Positions 21,154 to 33,299 of a stretch of 64,000 bases of DNA are shown here, one piece after another. This DNA comes from Lunularia cruciata (taxonomy: Eukaryota; Streptophyta; Marchantiopsida; Lunulariales; Lunulariaceae). The stretch lies in assembly GCA_948567375.1 (NCBI GenBank), contig OX419756.1, positions 46,974,552 to 47,038,551 of the forward strand, given 5' to 3'. Under the pieces are notes generated by a model. The model saw only the letters and a program-made list of their open reading frames with translations. It was not told where the DNA came from and made no database searches. The position numbers and the translations under genes were made by a program. How positions within the stretch are numbered: the stretch's first letter is position 1; the number at the start of each line of letters is the position of its first letter.

Positions 21154-23210
21154 GCTCCACTATCAACCACCTCTGCCCTAGTAGTAGGAACTGCATCATC
21201 CCTACTCTCACAAAGTGTGGTAGCCAACTTGAACATTGGGGCTTGGTCAACTCCCAATGTAAACATGTCACTGGCCAAAAACAAAGGACGCCGCATAATC
21301 AACTGAGCCGCCTCGAACATCATGCTAGACTCAGTTTGTGGAGTAGCAGGTTGTTGACTAACAAGTAGTCCATCATGTTCTCCATCACCATGTACCACAC
21401 TTGCACTAGGACATCTAGGAACCATGGATGTTATCTACAATGCCTCAAATAGCGTGAAAGATTGGGGAAGTCTGACCTGTCTCCCAACCTCTCCTCTTTG
21501 TGGTACCAACTCCATTGATGCTCCTCTAGGCTCTGAAGCACGTACTACGCTCCTAGTCACTGCTATACATGCATCCACCTGTGCTGCTCTATACATGAAA
21601 TCCAAAGCATCTCTATCACCAGCATATGAGGTGGAAGCCCCAGCACCCAAATCTGATCGCCTCTGAGCAATAGCCATACTAGCTAATCTTTGCTCCAACT
21701 GCTCAATCCGTGTAGCCATAGTTGTGTCAGAAGTAAGGGCAAGTACTGCATCCCTACTAGGTGTAGATCCTCTACCACCACCTTGTCCTCCATGAACTGG
21801 AGCTCCTCTACTACCTACCATAACAACCCTACCACTCCGTAACTCTGGGTGTAGGTCAAAACACCGGTCACAAGTGTGACCAAATCTATGGCAATGCTCA
21901 CACTGCCTTTGTGCTTGTTGTGATGCACCAGAGGTATCAGGTCTGCTGCCCTGAGTACACTCTCTCCTATGGTGAGGTCCACCACAAGTCTAACAAGCAA
22001 CACTACCACTCACTAGCTGCTGCTAACCCGCAAATGAAGGTAAGGGTCTAACTCCACTAGGCCCTCCACTCGCTCCATAGGATCTGGGCTGTCCACCCTG
22101 TCCTCAAAAACCAATTGGGCATGGTGCACTCTTCTGCACTCTAGAAGAAGTCACAACCGTGGATGAGGTCTCCCTACCAAATCCAGATGTCACCACTCTC
22201 TCCTCCACCATGTTGAGCTCAATACGCTCAGCCAAACCAAAGACCATTGCCAAAGTAGGTGAAGTAGCCTGTAACAATGTAGCATCACAAACTCTACGTC
22301 AAAACTCTTTGTCCAGTATCCCATACCAAAACTGAACTGCCTGGGCCTCAATAACTCCTTAAGTGAAACTGATCAGCCGCCTCATGTGAGTGTATGCCTT
22401 GCATAGGCTCTCTCCAGCCTTCCGCTGGAATTCTTGCTAGCTCCTCAACTTGTCAATCCGTACTCCCTGGTAGTTCTGCCTCAAACATAGGAAAAAATCC
22501 ACCATGGGGTTAAACCCCAATACCACACCACCTCCTACAGAGGTACCTCCACTCGTGGTAACACTATCTCCACCTAGTGCACCTCCACTAGCTCCACCAA
22601 CACTACTTGAGCTAGAACTCATAGGTACAGTTGATCTACTCCTAGCCATCAAGCCTAAAGTGATAGAGACATAGTTTGGAGACCAATACTGTCTCCATAA
22701 CTCAATCTCCTCCAAATGAGCTCTCCTGAACTCATGGTAGTCGTCCTTCATCTAACCCTCCAAGTGCTGAAACAACCTCTTCTATGCCATGAAAGGTGTG
22801 AACAAAGTTGGGTTCTACATCTACTGCAAATCACACCAACTATCAAACTCCTGGATGAAGTCATCCAACTCAATGGTACCCATTGTACTAGAGTAACGCC
22901 TAGGGCCTTTGGAGGCCCCATAAATCTCATCCATGTCCCATAACAACGGTGCGGACACAACAAGTGCACTCTCAACTAGATCAGCTCTTGTATCAAACTC
23001 CAACTTAGAGTCAATCTCCTCCCTCACTGGGACCTGAGACACAGGCTGATATCGAGTGCCACTCCAAGTAAACCCACTGCGTACTGCAAGGCTAACTCCT
23101 CTGGAATCCCCAAAGAACTCCGTCGTGACCAAGTAACCACACAACAAACCAAAACCACCAACTGCAACCGCAAGTACCCCATCAAGTGCCAACACCACCA
23201 AGTGCAAACA
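21154..23210 (-). pseudogene. D gag with CCHC zinc knuckle (decayed)
   Basis: Gag-like core from about 23000 down: MGTIELDDFIQEFDSWCDLQ, FTPFMAWKRLFQHLEG, KDDYHEFRRAHLEEIELWRQ, then QEFQRKAGESLCKAYTHMRR and AQAVQFWYGILDKEF, resembling the plant gypsy capsid region. A zinc knuckle CEHCHRFGHTCDRC (C-x2-C-x4-H-x4-C) lies at about 21860-21905. A Gly/Ser-rich linker follows, then the frame runs into the A1 insertion and continues to the protease. Stops (mostly TAG/TGA) interrupt it throughout. Confidence 0.75.
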
Positions 23211-23325
23211 CTAACCAAGCACCACCAAGTGCCAACACCAACCGAGCACCACCAAGTGCCAATACCAACCAAGCACCATCAAGTGCCAATACCAACCGAG
23301 CACCACCAAGTGCCAAAACTAGCAG
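23181..23325. repeat. 24-bp minisatellite in the D leader, about six copies
   Basis: Tandem units of CACCAAGTGCCAACACCAACCGAG type, 24 bp long, so frame-preserving. On the plus strand they read as an 8-residue NTNRAPPSA-like repeat, but D is transcribed from the minus strand, so that reading is probably not translated. Confidence 0.8.
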
Positions 23326-24033
23326 AACACTATCCACTAATGTAATTGTAACTAAGACAACTATACTAGGGGCAAGGGCGACCTGTAACCTGCCATCACC
23401 ACATGCATTCTCACGGTCTGTAGGTCATCACTTCCTACCTCACCAGAGAGAAACAAAGATAGTCTGATTGGTCATCACTCCAGCCTCACTATTGAGAGCA
23501 CACCAGAGCACCAACGCTCAAAATTTAGGGCACCTCACACAAACATGGTGCACAAACAGGAAGCAAAGAATGGATGGGGTCCAATCACAAGAATGCTAAA
23601 CAACAACCCTCCATCTCATAAATCAACACAAGTTTGACTCTGCCACCATTTTGCATTTGACATAATTGGAGTACCTATCTATTTCCTGAGCTACGAGGAT
23701 CATCAAGGATCAGTTCAAGTTCTTTTTGCCAAATTTGACATACCCTCTTCACAAAATCTGACGTAAAATCTAATGTAAATCTGATGTAAAATCTGACATA
23801 AATCCCTAAAAATGGCTGACCACTAAATCCTCACCTAACTCTTCACTTGAGCCAAATTGGAAAAATCAGTTTCATACAATCTTCAATTCGTGAGAATCTG
23901 CTCCCAACTCCACCTTCAATTTTAGTTTCTGAGCTCAACTCATGACAAATTGGTACTGAGCTCAAAATCATAGCTATTGCTTGAAAATTGCTTCTCCCTT
24001 GGCTCCAAATTTTGCAAGTGCTTCCACACACAC
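23326..24033 (-). other. D leader (5' untranslated region), no gene seen
   Basis: Lies between gag and the B2 insertion. No ORF with family resemblance. CACAC at 24029-24033 is the left TSD of B2. Confidence 0.5.
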
Positions 24034-27000
24034 TATGACAACCCGGCAAATATCACTTTTGCGGTAATCGGGTAAGTAAAGTTCATTCCCGCAGAGATAC
24101 AAGTCAGAAATGTCTAAATACAAAGCAAACAGTAACAATGTAGTTCTTCTTGGTTGCGTCTTTAATCTCTCAGGTAGAAACCACACCCAGAAGAGAGTAA
24201 CAAGCACTGACTCGCAGTCTTGTCACAAATTCACACTCCTTAATCACAACTCCAACAAATCTTTCCAAACAATCTTGATTGTGATGATTCAGGCTCTCCC
24301 AAAAACAACACTTCACTGCAAAACGACTTCACCTCAGAATTGTGTTCCACCCCTCCACTGAAGGCACAACTTCCTTGATCAAAATTGCTTCACATCAACT
24401 TCGCACTGCACTCACAAATGCAGAATACTACCAACACTACAATTCCTCTCAGATCTGTCAAGGCATTGCTTCGATTGCACTTCACTCAGGATCAAACACA
24501 CAGAATGAAGATCAAGGCTATGGAATCCAACATCCAACAAACACACTGACTTGCACTTTGAATTTCTCCACACACTCACAAACATAGACACAAAGTTGAT
24601 ACTCGGAATCAAGCTCAAGCAACGAGCACTGCTTCACAACACTTTGCTTTATCTATTCTCATAAATTATGAGCATTGAACAACATTTGACTGCAAATGAC
24701 ACTCTTAAATAGTGAATCAATTGACAATTCTAACAACTATACCGTTCTACAACAACTTTTCTAACCTGGAAATCTGAAATGACAATGCACCTCTTCATAT
24801 CTACCTCTTCAGATCTCAAAACTATTACTAATCCTATCCGATTTCTACTTTGTCATTGGCTTTCAAACCCAAACCCAAAGTGACTTTACTTCCCACTATT
24901 TTGTCCTTGGGTTTCATATCTTCTACTTCTTCTACCAAATCTAACAGTTCTCTTTCCTGATCTAAAATTGCACTAGTGGGTAATCTATCTAACTCTTCAT
25001 CTCTTGACCCACTCTTCTCAAATGTCTCCATTGGTTACTCCAAAGACATTTGCACTCCTATGTTATCTACTTTGGGTTTAGCTCTAACATCTTTCCGAAG
25101 CTTTTCTATCTCTATTTTCACTCAGTCTAATCTAATCAAAATGTTATCCTCTACCTCTAAGATCTTTCTGTCTACAAAAGTTCTAAGACTGATTAACAAG
25201 GCATTCAAATCTTTATCCTTTGCTTGTCTTTGCCTCGTCTCCTGCACCAACAATTTCAACTTGTGCAGCCTCGTCTCTTCAATCCAAATGCTGGCCTCTA
25301 TACTTAACATTGCGTTCATCCTGAGGACAATCTCCTTCAATGGCTCCAATCTCATCTTCCTTTCACGTTCTCAATCTGCAAGCCAATCCTCTTGGTACAT
25401 TGCCAACTCCGCCTCAAACTTGGCTTTCACTGTCTCCTTCTCCTTCTCCTTCTATACAACTCTCTCCTCCTGATTACGAAGTAACTCTCGTAATCTTTCT
25501 TCTTCTCTATATCGGGCTGCCAACTCTCGTTGCCAGAGTTGTTTCTTCTCCTTGACACTCTCCATCACCCTATCAAGCTCTTGATCCTTTGCAACTACTC
25601 TTGCCATAGCATGGATAACCTCTACTCTTGAATCAACAAACTGCTGCTTCAAGATCTCATACTCAGCTACTTGTTTCTCCCTTGCTATGTCACTCTTCTT
25701 CACAAGATCCTCTCGATAATTCACTTCTCTCTTCAGGTCTTCAATTACCTAACTTCTCACTACTGCCTCTGCTCGCAGTACTTCTCTTTCCTCCTCACCT
25801 TGGGTTATACTCTTCTTCAACTCCGAGTTTTCTTCTTCCAACCTTGCTAATACCTGCAACACAGTCTTCACCTCTAGACAAGTTGACTGCATCTCCTTCT
25901 TCCTGTACTCTAGCTTTACTAACAAGGGGCACACCACTTCTCGCAAGTACTCCACTCCATCACTGGCAACTACTTCAACCTGTGGAGTGATCTCCTTCTT
26001 TACCTCTTCTTCTCTTGATACTCGCCTTCTTCGCTTCAATCGTCATATCAGAATAGACGCCTCACTTCCCAAGCTTTTAGGTGCTTCTTCCTTCACCGTA
26101 CTTGGACCCGCTTCATACTTTGCCTTACGTCTCAAGCAAACTCCTCTATGTACTGCGATCTTCTTCTCTTCAGCCATAGTTACTTTGTCTTCCAACTGTG
26201 TGTTGTCCTTGGCTTCAATTTCTGCCTACACTTCTTCTTCTTCGTATTCTTCTTCTGTAGCCATTGGCACTGATGTCATTTCTCCTCCTTCATCGCTATT
26301 GCTACTCGTATCTCCACTCTGTAGCGTTAGCTCAGGCTCCTCCTTGTGTTCCGAGTCTTCAGTCTTAAGCTCGGCATCACCTTCCGAGTCTTCATCCTCT
26401 GACTTGATCACCACCATACCTCGCCTTGAGTTGCCTCTCCGTGTCTTCCAAGGTTTCTTTGTGTCTTCGGCTTTGCCCTGCCAACTTCTCTTCTTCATAT
26501 TCGGGGTACTCACTATGACCGCCATGTTCTTCCCTATCTTTGTGTAGTAGTCGTCGGTGCTCCTGATTTGCAAGATGTATTGTTGCTCCTCGACATTGAC
26601 CTCCTTTTGCAAATCAAGATGGAAGTGCGACACCATCCGAGTTTGCTCCGCCAAGTTCAGCAAATTTAGCCCAAGGTAGAAATGTGCTGCAAATGGGAAG
26701 ATGTAGTGTGGAGGCGATTTATCCCGCAAATTCCACACCATCTGCCTCGTTCTCTCGTGGAAACACCTTGCCCAATTGTGGATCTCCTGCAAATAACTTG
26801 TGAAAGAACACCACTTGGTGTTTCATCACATATGTGGTTCTCTCCGGCTTCAGGATGGCCATCAGTGCACTCATAATTCCTCTCTTCACAGGGTCTTTGT
26901 AGCTCTCAACTTTGTACCCATTCTTCGTCCGCTTTGATGAGAATGCATCTCTCACTTCTTGGGTTTCTTGAGCTATCTTTCCTTTCCCCAAGAACGTGGC

Positions 27001-27824
27001 CCCTTGCTCTGAGCCTGCTTCCTTCCCAAGTACAAGTCTCTAATCCGACTCTATCCAGCGAGCCAGATTTCCTCTCTTCCCTTCCTCCTCGGGTCCATCA
27101 AGACACTTGCTCTTGATGATTTTTGTCATGAAACCTGGAAAGCTCACATTCCAATTCCATGCCAAGAAAGTGATCCAAAGTCGGCTCAAGACTTTGATCC
27201 TAGCAATCACATCTAACCTCCGAATTGCATGATTTCTCACTGCAAATTCAAAGTTCTTCTTTCCTCCTCCCATCTCTTTTGCCTTCTCACTATCTCTTGA
27301 TTTCACTCTCGCAACTTCTCCCTTACGCACTAACGCAATTCCAACTCTATTTCCCTTCCCACAATCACCTGCAAGACGACTTCTCAATGGCGAAGGAAAA
27401 TTACTTGACATTTTGTCATTGCGAGTTTGATTTTTATAGAGTTGCGCTTCTTCATCTTTCTTCACTTTGAGTTTCTACCGAGAAATCACACCTCCTGCAT
27501 GCACATGTCACTGTCAATCAATCTTTGCGTGTATGGGCCGCCAGTTTTTGAAAGGTCCCTTCTTGAATTTCTTGCCCCGAGGAAAGGTTGTTAGACTATC
27601 TTCGCCTCGGGTTGAGCTCCCCCCAATAAAAAGACAATTTACTTTGGGTTGTATGCTGATTGGGCATTTCCGAGTACTTTACCTTATGACCCAAAGTCAA
27701 GTTACTTTGGGTTTCATCCCGAAGACTCTTTTCTTCACCTTCTTCGGCCATACAAGCGCAATCAGACTTCTCTATACACTTCTTCCTCTTTATTTTGAAA
27801 AAAAGAAAAAATGTGTGCACCACA
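24034..27824 (-). mobile_element. B2: 3.8-kb B-family unit (putative solo LTR with ORF)
   Basis: 3791 bp, minus strand, with TGTGGTGCACAC...GGGTTGTCATA-type ends (terminal TGTG mutated to TATG at 24034) and a 5-bp TSD, CACAC (24029-24033 and 27825-27829). Inserted in the D leader. Same length, ends and TATTTAAG position as B1. No terminal direct repeats. Confidence 0.75.
24834..27411 (-). pseudogene. B-family protein (B2), ~860 codons with several stops
   Basis: Minus strand, start MSSNFPSPLRSRLAGD at about 27411, end about 24834. Segments: N-terminal basic region, then conserved region with FLAWNWNVSFP, RNHAIRRLDVIARI, VFFHKLFAG, RCFHERTRQMV, PPHYIFPFAAHFYLGLNLL; acidic region about 26400-26230; coiled-coil region 26039-25122; acidic C-terminus. 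Stops at about 27040, 26226, 25749 and 25452 and some shifts interrupt it. This copy shows the protein as one continuous chain where B1 is frameshifted. Unknown function. Confidence 0.65.
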
Positions 27825-27944
27825 CACACACTCTCTCAGGGAAATCTGAACTACTTGATCGAGACACCACGATCCACCAAGCTTGGAGATACCACCAACA
27901 CTCGTAGTTCTTGCACCCAATTTCCCTTGACTCTCTTCTTTGTG

Positions 27945-28389
27945 TAATTAGATTGTTTACCACTTGAATCAATCAAACTCAGATCAATACTTGATCTGAT
28001 CCTCAACAACTTGCCAACAATAGGGCACTGATTACAGTCAAGCCACACCCACTCTAGCATAGAGATTCCAGGTGGCGCTCACCGGCTTTTTGTCCACTCT
28101 AGCTAGGAACTCAAAGGCTCAACATTAGAGAAGTGAGCTCTCTAGAGCTGCACTCCCAGGGTATACCCCTAATTTCGACCTAGGTCTCCTCCCAACGGTC
28201 TCGTTAACGGCACACCTGACGGTGCAGACGGTGCAAGTGACGGTGGGCCCCACCATGAAGTCAATACCCTAAACCTAAAATCTGACCATCGGAAAGTAGT
28301 CTATGAGTAATGGCCAAAATGCCTCTAACTACTATCACTAGAACTCCAATGTCCAAGCATCTAGATGCAAAACTACAAATGGCGTGACA
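27945..28389 (-). repeat. 5' LTR of D, truncated at its 3' end
   Basis: 445 bp aligned to 7660-8104. The 106-bp terminal segment expected next to the primer-binding site is missing, and no clear primer-binding site is visible to its left. About 30 differences to the other copy, of which about 27 are transitions by hand count. Confidence 0.8.
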
Positions 28390-28393
28390 TAGA

Positions 28394-29260
28394 TTATAAG
28401 AAGCTACATCAAATTTCTAGAATATAAGAATGCAAATTCTAGATATATTATAAGGTGAAGCTTTGGATCAATTTATGAGGTGTTTGAAGTCACACACCAA
28501 ATTGGAAGTGACCATGTGGAGCACAAACACTTGGAAGAAGCCATGCAATTGGCTAAGCATTGTGATTCCTTGGTTGTGACAACTTGATCTTGATCTTGAT
28601 CTTCATAACACCTACCTACACACCATGCATAGGTGGAAGAACCGGCACCAATGGAGAAAGAAGATATTTGGAGATTGATGGCATCCAATGGAAACCATTT
28701 GGTTTTATGGATAGGGAAAGATTACAAAAACATAGTGATTGCTTTTATTATCACCAAATTAGGCATTGTATTGGTCAATTCCCACTCAAGAATAGATGAC
28801 CCAAACAAATTGCCCAAAGGGAGTTTGTAGAGCATGATAATCAAGGAAATAAGGAATCCTAGTAGGAGAGCTCAAGCCACCCATTGGGACTTGATTAGTT
28901 CCAACAAGATTGAAGGCTCAGACCTATACAAGTTTGCTTCACTTGCAAGGTATGATATCTTATTGTAGTTGTAGTATTTTGGTTGAGTTTGGAAGTCTTG
29001 CATATCCATGCAATTAGCAAAGGAATTAAGTACTCCTATCAAGCCAATAATTGGAAGTAGATTGATAATGATGATGGATGGTAAAAATTCCATATTTCTA
29101 CAGTCTATATCTCACATCCTATTACATCTAAGATTGAGGAGTATTTGGAGTGTATGAGGTTTATAGTGGCACTTCTACACTATGATATCATTCTAGTTTT
29201 GCCTTGGCTTAAACATCATAAGGTTCAATTTGATTGTATCCGATAGCAAATTCAAGTACA
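28394..29260 (+). pseudogene. C1 gag 3' half and protease remnant
   Basis: Resumes C1 after D. It is collinear with C2 30540-31386: a gag C-terminus with a zinc-knuckle-like DCFYYHQIRHCIGQF (second Cys replaced by Tyr, as in C2), then a protease region in which the expected LVDSGSSE appears as LVEFGS. Ends with YDIILVLPWLKHHK-like sequence. Stops and shifts throughout. Confidence 0.65.
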
Positions 29261-29421
29261 ACACTAAGGTACGAATTTTTGATTAGGTTGTTTAGCACCC
29301 TTAAGACACTTAAGAATGGTCAGTCCCAAGGTGAGAAGTTTGTTAGTAAAGCAGCTATGGAGCAAGCTTTAGAGGAAGATAAGCCTATTTTTGTTGTGTG
29401 GGTCAAGTCTATTATGCATGG

Positions 29422-29842
29422 TGTAACAATATGGAGTTTAGCGACAAAGTTAATCAAGCTTACAAAGCAGCCTAGAATATTCCAAAAGTATCTAGGAAGC
29501 TTCTTGGGAAGCTTTTCGGCTAGCTTAGCTTGCACCTCAAGTAAGTAGCTTCTAGAAGGAAGCTTCTAGAAGCTTCCAACTAGCTTAGCTTGCATGCCAA
29601 GTAGGCGGCTTCTAGAAGGAAGCTTCTTGAGAAGCTTCCTAGTTAACTTGGCTTGCACTCTAAGAAAGTGGTTTGAGGAAGCTTCTTGAGAAGCTTCTTG
29701 AGAAGCTTCTCAAGGACCTTGTATGCTACCTATAAATACCAAAGCCAAAGCTCATGCTAGACATTTGGAGTTTTCCCACATTCAAGTATCCCAATGTGAG
29801 TTTCCATTCTCCTATTTCTCTCCTCAATCTTGGTCTTTTACA
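29422..29842 (+). repeat. 5' LTR of C2 with HSE-like arrays
   Basis: 421 bp. Three imperfect ~60-bp units carry many GAAGCTTC palindromes, and 29559-29576 reads GAAgcTTCtaGAAgcTTC, four alternating GAA/TTC pentamers spaced as in a heat-shock element. TATA box TATAAATA at 29731-29738. Confidence 0.9.
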
Positions 29843-30113
29843 TTGGTATCAAAGCAAGAATGGGATGGATGGAATTTGTGGACCACCAAATCCACTTCCG
29901 CCAAACCATTGGGATTTTCATGTCCAGAAATTACCCAAGCACCACTTCATGCAATTCATCACCTCACGCTTTAGGTAGGATTTTCTACATATGATCACCG
30001 TGTTTGAGGAACCCTTGATACTTCCGGTTGTCACTTATGGAGAAAGGTGGACGTGATGTATCTATGTGTTGATCAATTAGATAAATTGGGAGTAGTAGGA
30101 TAGAGTAGTAGCT

Positions 30114-30960
30114 ATGGCGGCAATACTGGACGTTATCCTTGTGATGCAACAACAAATTGAGCACCTTACTCAATTGTTGGATGAACAAGACCAACAACAA
30201 CGAGAACATATAGAGAGAGTGCCAATCCGAGATGGAGAAGATCGTATTCAATTTCCAAAACCCAAGGTGTTTGAAGGCAAGAATCTTATGGGCACAGTGG
30301 AGAATTTTTTGTTTGATTGCAAATGTTACTTCAAAGCCACCAATCTTCAAGATGAACGGGAACAAATTCTCTTGGCTTCTAGTCAATTGGATGGTGTGGC
30401 AAAACTTTGGTGGCAATTCCGAGTGGAGTGAGCTGAACGATAGATTGTTGCACCAATCTTGACATGGACAGAATTCAAGGATGCAATACTTGGTCAATTT
30501 CAAACTATAAATGCCACCCAAGCCGCACGAGATAAATTGGTGGAGTTGAAGCAGATTGGCTCCGTAAGAGGCTACATCACACAATTTTAGAATATCATCA
30601 TGCAAATTCTAGATATACAAGAAGGAGAAGTTCTGGATCAATTTGTATGGGGATTGAAGTCACGAACCAAATTGAAGGTGACCATACGAGAACCACAAAA
30701 TGTAGAAGAAGGCATGCAATTGGCTGAGCGCTTTGATTCCTTAGTTGCAATAACTTGGTCTCGACCTTGACTTACACCAAGCTTACCAATACAATATGCA
30801 TGGGTGGAAGAACCAACACCAATGGAGATTGATGATATCTAGCAAAGGCCACTTGGTGCAGTAGATAGAGAAAGATTGCAACAAAATGGAGGTTGTTTTA
30901 TTATCACCAAGTTGGACATCGCATTGTTGAATGTCCAGTTGAGGTCGCCCAGATGGAGTT
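30114..30960 (+). pseudogene. C2 gag
   Basis: Opens MAAILDVILVMQQQIEHLTQ with a coiled-coil-like Gln-rich N-terminus, then FPKPKVFEGKNLMGTVENFL and LASSQLDGVAKLWW, the Ty3/gypsy capsid signature with Trp pair. The frame shifts and stops after residue 105. A zinc-knuckle-like GCFYYHQVGHRIVECP lies at about 30890-30945 with Tyr in place of the second Cys. Confidence 0.75.
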
Positions 30961-31026
30961 TGTAGAACTGAATGATCAGGGAAACAAAGAATCCCAATAG
31001 GAGATTTTGAGTCACCTATTGAGAGC

Positions 31027-31386
31027 TTGATTAGTTCCAATGGGATTGATGGCTCGACCTATGCAAGTTTGCTTCAGTTGCAAGGTACAATATCTAATTG
31101 GGGTTGTAGGATTTTGGTTGATTCTAGAAGTTCAGAGAATTGCATGTCTATGCAAGTAGCAAAGGAATTGGGTATTCCTATCAAGCCAGTGTTTGGAAGT
31201 ACTTTGATGATGGCGGATGGTAGAAAAGGTTCTACATTCCACACCTCGCATCATGTTACCTTCAAGATTTGGAAGGAGTATTTGGAATGTATGAGGTTTG
31301 TAGTGGCACCTCTACACTATGATATCATTCTGAGTCTACCTTGGCTTGAGCGTCATAAGGTTCAATTTGATTGGACCCAATGCTAA
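31027..31386 (+). pseudogene. C2 protease region
   Basis: ILVDSRSSENCMSMQVAKEL is the retropepsin loop with the active-site Gly changed to Arg (DSR for DSG). It continues to HYDIILSLPWLERHKVQFDW, the conserved protease end of chromoviruses. Confidence 0.8.
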
Positions 31387-31557
31387 ATTCAAGTACAACA
31401 CCAAGGTAGGAATTTCCAATTAGGTTGTTTGGTACCTCTTAGTAGGACACCTAAGAACAGTCAGTCCCAAGATGGGAAGTTTGTTGAGAAGGTAGCCATA
31501 GAGCGAACCTTGAAGGGAGTGGAGTCCTAGGATGGGAAGTTTGCCAAGAAGGCAACC

Positions 31558-32469
31558 ATGGAGCAAGCTTGGAAGAGAGATGAGTCCTTGGAAATGAAGT
31601 TGGTTAGTAAAGCAGCCATAAAGCAAGCTTTGGAGGAAGATAAGTTTGTATTCACAGTGAGGATCAAGCCGATTGCACCGGAACAATCGGAGGAGGGCCA
31701 AGAGCCTCATCAAGCAATGGTTGGTTGGATAGTTCAGGAGTTTGCAGATGTGTTTTTGCATGATCTGCCAAAGGGATTACCCTTTGATCAAGGTATGCCC
31801 TTCAAGATCAAGTTATTACCAAGGAGTACTCCAATGAGTAGACCGATCTATTGGCTCTCACCAAAGGAGTTGGAGGAGTTGCAAACAACACTTAAAGAGT
31901 TGTTGGAGAAGGACTTCATACAACATAGTACCTCTCCTTGGGGAGCACCGGTACTATTTGTTCCAAAGAAGGATGGAAGACTTTGTTTTTGTATTGATTA
32001 CCATGGGCTCAATAAGCAAACCGTGAAGAATGCATATGGCTTGCCTCGGATCAATGACTTGCTTGATCAACTAAGTGGAGCACACTACTTTTCCAAGTTG
32101 GATCTTTGCAGTGACTATTGGCAAATTCCTATTGATAGAGAGGATATGCAAAAGACTGCCTTTTATACAAGGTATGGGCATTTTGAGTGGAAAGTTCTAC
32201 CTTTTGGATTCACTAATGCTCCAACAATCTTCATAGATCAGATGCATCGAGTGTTGGATGGACTATTGGATCAGTCCGTGGTGGTGTTCTTGGATGATAT
32301 CTTAATTTATATAAAGACAGAGGCAAAACACGTGAATCATGTGCAAGAAGTCCTAAGACGACTACAACAATGGAAATTTTACTGCAAGAAGTCAAAGTGT
32401 GCCTTTTGGCAGATGGAGGTTACCTTCTTGGGTCATAAGATCTCATCAAAGGGGATCAAGATGAAATAA
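31558..32469 (+). CDS. C2 reverse transcriptase (303-codon open frame)
   Basis: Open frame covering most of RT: YWLSPKELEELQTTLKELLEKDFIQ, TSPWGAPVLFVPKKDGRLCFCIDY, LPRINDLLDQLSGAHYFSKLDL, GHFEWKVLPFGFTNAPTIFI, catalytic VVVFLDDILIY, CAFWQMEVTFLGHKIS. FLDD and the RYGHFEW motif are typical of plant chromoviruses. The first ~60 residues are protease-RT linker. A stop at 32467-32469 ends the frame before the connection domain. Confidence 0.85.
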   Translation: MEQAWKRDESLEMKLVSKAAIKQALEEDKFVFTVRIKPIAPEQSEEGQEPHQAMVGWIVQEFADVFLHDLPKGLPFDQGMPFKIKLLPRSTPMSRPIYWLSPKELEELQTTLKELLEKDFIQHSTSPWGAPVLFVPKKDGRLCFCIDYHGLNKQTVKNAYGLPRINDLLDQLSGAHYFSKLDLCSDYWQIPIDREDMQKTAFYTRYGHFEWKVLPFGFTNAPTIFIDQMHRVLDGLLDQSVVVFLDDILIYIKTEAKHVNHVQEVLRRLQQWKFYCKKSKCAFWQMEVTFLGHKISSKGIKMK

Positions 32470-33120
32470 GAGAAAATCAAGGCCATTACTTATTGGCCTA
32501 CTCCAAAGGATGCTACAAAAGTATGGGCTTTCAATAGATTGGCCAATTTTTACCAACGGTTCATCCATTATTGTGCTCATGTGGTTGCACCATTGATTGA
32601 CCTCTTGGGAAAGAACTTGAGCTTCTAGTGGACCACCAAGCATGAAGAAGAATTCTAGAAGTTAAAGCATATGGTGTCTTCAAGACCCATTCTTCAACCA
32701 TATGATCCTCAACTACCTTGTGTGGTTGATTTTGATGCTTCTAACTTTGCAATTGGAGCCGTGCTGCAACTAAACTTCCCAGATGGCCTCCATCCCATTG
32801 CCTTTGTGTCTTGCCGACTCAATACGGCTGAACAAAACTACTTTGCTTGAGATTGAGAACAACTTGTAATGGTATATGCCACCAAGGTTTGGAGGTATTA
32901 CCTCTTGGAAAACAGGTGATCATGCAAACTGATCATAGACCATTGTTGCAGACCTTACACTTGGAACACATGAAGAGTCAATATCATTGATGGGAGGAAC
33001 AACTCCAACTATATAACATCAAACTTGAGTACAAACAAAGTCGGTTCCATGTCATCCTTGATGCTTTATCACGACAACCTGATTTGAAGTCTCTTCCTCT
33101 CATCACAGTGGCAATTTCAA
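32470..33120 (+). pseudogene. C2 RNase H (decayed)
   Basis: FDASNFAIGAVLQ, HPIAFVSCRLNTAEQNY and VYATKVWRYYL are recognisable, with in-frame stops and a frameshift before the expected TDH block. Confidence 0.7.
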
Positions 33121-33299
33121 CAGTGTCAATTGACTCCAAGGTCCAAAATGAGTTTCAGTCAGCTCTACACTAAGATCTCTTCTTCCAAATGGTACATGGT
33201 CTCCCTATGGTATGCGATAAGGAGTACAACACCTTCTCTATCAAGGAGGGCCTTTTATTCCATGAAGACCGGATATATGTTCCAACTAAAGGTGATCTT

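Larger units (their letters stand above)
7554..28389 (-). mobile_element. D: Ty3/gypsy element encoding a DNA methyltransferase and a PHD finger
   Basis: Minus-strand LTR element inserted in C1 gag. The 4-bp duplication TAGA (7550-7553 and 28390-28393) and termini TGTCATGC...GCGTGACA mark its ends. It carries A1 (13341-21153) and B2 (24034-27824), so its own sequence is about 9.2 kb. Order in the direction of transcription: leader, gag with CCHC, protease (LLDSGAQ), C5 DNA methyltransferase, RT (YIDD), RNase H, integrase, PHD finger. The coding region is heavily decayed by stops and frameshifts. The shared 445 bp of the two LTR copies differ at about 30 positions by hand count, nearly all transitions. 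Confidence 0.88.

Noticed and set aside
23186-23467. Plus-strand ORF with NTNRAPPSA repeats as a repeat protein
   Set aside because: It is the reverse reading of the 24-bp minisatellite in the minus-strand element D; there is no promoter or homologue for a plus-strand gene.
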